Position numbers and translations under genes: made by a program. The notes below the pieces were generated by a model. That model was not told where the DNA came from, ran no database searches, and saw only the letters and a program-made list of their open reading frames with translations. This document shows, piece after piece, positions 63,570-64,000 of a stretch of 64,000 nt of DNA. The DNA lies in NCBI GenBank assembly GCA_902633125.1, contig CACPEZ010000003.1, positions 1 to 64,000 of the forward strand, read 5' to 3'. This stretch comes from an uncultured Pelagibacteraceae bacterium (lineage in GTDB: Bacteria > Pseudomonadota > Alphaproteobacteria > Pelagibacterales > Pelagibacteraceae). The first letter of the stretch is position 1. Each line of letters starts with the position of its first letter.

Positions 63570-64000
63570 ATGAAATTATCTGAATTATTTCAGCAAAATG
63601 GATTTGATTTAAAAAATCTAAAAGAATCTTTTGGACTAATAGATGGAATATCAGAGCACATAATAGCTGCTAGTGATGAAGTTTTAGCAAAGCAGCATCA
63701 AATTTCAGAAAACATTTATTTTTTAATTAAAGGCAAAGCTACATTTACCAAGTATTTTGAAACTAAATCTATAACCTTTGCAAAAATAACAAAGCCTGCA
63801 ACACCATTAGGTATATCTGGACTTAATCAACCCAATAGATTTATGGGTGAAATATTTATTGAAGGTGGAACAGAATATATTTCGATAAAAAAAGATGATT
63901 TAAGAGATTTACAACAAAAAAATAGTAAACTTATATCAACATTATACTCAGCAATTTCTTTTTTTTCTTTCCAACTGCTTGTCTCTTCAAGAAATTTAAA
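63570..64000 (+). CDS. Partial cyclic nucleotide-binding-domain protein (C-terminus outside window)
   Basis: An open frame from ATG 63570 runs off the right edge, with 143 residues visible. Residues 25-120 show a cyclic nucleotide-binding beta-barrel pattern (ASDEVLAKQHQISENIYFLIKG, ATPLGISGLNQPNRFMGEIFIEGG, EYISIKKDDLRDLQ). This resembles Crp-like sensors or cNMP-binding domain proteins. No DNA-binding domain is reached yet, so the regulatory role is undecided. Confidence 0.7.
   Translation, partial: MKLSELFQQNGFDLKNLKESFGLIDGISEHIIAASDEVLAKQHQISENIYFLIKGKATFTKYFETKSITFAKITKPATPLGISGLNQPNRFMGEIFIEGGTEYISIKKDDLRDLQQKNSKLISTLYSAISFFSFQLLVSSRNL

Noticed and set aside
1-64000. CRISPR arrays, insertion sequences, prophage, tRNA or rRNA genes
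   Set aside because: No regularly spaced repeats, transposase or integrase motifs, or cloverleaf/rRNA sequences were seen.

Overview
The window is a dense, strongly A+T-rich stretch of a streamlined alphaproteobacterial genome and is best read as SAR11 ('Candidatus Pelagibacter' type). The reasons are very short spacers with many 1-4 nt stop/start overlaps, an AprM-AprB-AprA set, a TPP riboswitch directly in front of a sodium:solute symporter (the ThiV arrangement described in SAR11), and taurine, sulfolactate and iron-type ABC systems with almost no regulators. I see no rRNA, tRNA, insertion sequence, phage gene or CRISPR array.

Layout. 1-5.0 kb: a partial secreted protein, a SnoaL-like protein, cysteine synthesis (cysE-cysK), a persulfide dioxygenase-like hydrolase, a peroxiredoxin, a methyltransferase and an Asp/Glu racemase. 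5.1-6.9 kb: an MFS and a LysE exporter. 6.9-15.0 kb: a seven-gene minus-strand run (bicupin, double SnoaL-like protein, stand-alone MetE-type zinc methyltransferase, sugar-type ABC binding protein and two permeases, and a HAD protein lacking its catalytic aspartates) facing a divergent second double SnoaL-like gene. 15.0-20.5 kb: an HpsN-type dehydrogenase, a phosphate acetyltransferase, a BASS transporter, a regulator with two winged-helix halves and a paired direct repeat at its promoter, and an Ldh2-family dehydrogenase. 20.6-24.9 kb: an AfuABC/FbpABC-type ABC transporter. 24.9-31.3 kb: tauABC facing a taurine:pyruvate aminotransferase-like gene and alanine dehydrogenase. 31.5-38.1 kb: a thioredoxin/cytochrome b561/cytochrome c/DUF4396 redox group, an ABC-2 exporter, two tiny membrane proteins, a TauE-family permease and riboswitch-thiV. 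38.1-45.4 kb: rseP, HU, amt, bcp, rhodanese, ABA4-like, recX, cysQ, DUF3553, mnmA and two tiny genes. 45.5-50.8 kb: metC, MFS, the pabB-pabA-pabC set and HIT. 50.9-61.3 kb: aprMBA, a TauE-family exporter, suyAB facing xsc, then FAH, small membrane protein and aminotransferase genes. 61.3-64 kb: a structured spacer, a photolyase and a truncated cyclic-nucleotide-domain protein.

How the genes work together. The unifying theme is organic sulfur. Taurine can enter by TauABC and be transaminated to sulfoacetaldehyde, with alanine dehydrogenase regenerating pyruvate. Xsc cleaves sulfoacetaldehyde to acetyl phosphate and sulfite, and the phosphate acetyltransferase yields acetyl-CoA. HpsN could make sulfolactate from dihydroxypropanesulfonate, and SuyAB releases pyruvate and sulfite from it. 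Sulfite can be oxidised by AprBA with AprM or exported by TauE-family permeases. These parts sit in at least five separate transcription units over about 44 kb. The least explained part is the 6.9-15.0 kb MetE/SnoaL/cupin/ABC/HAD locus, which I regard as the best candidate for an undescribed pathway. Several tiny genes (27-55 aa) were read directly from the sequence and are reported as candidates.
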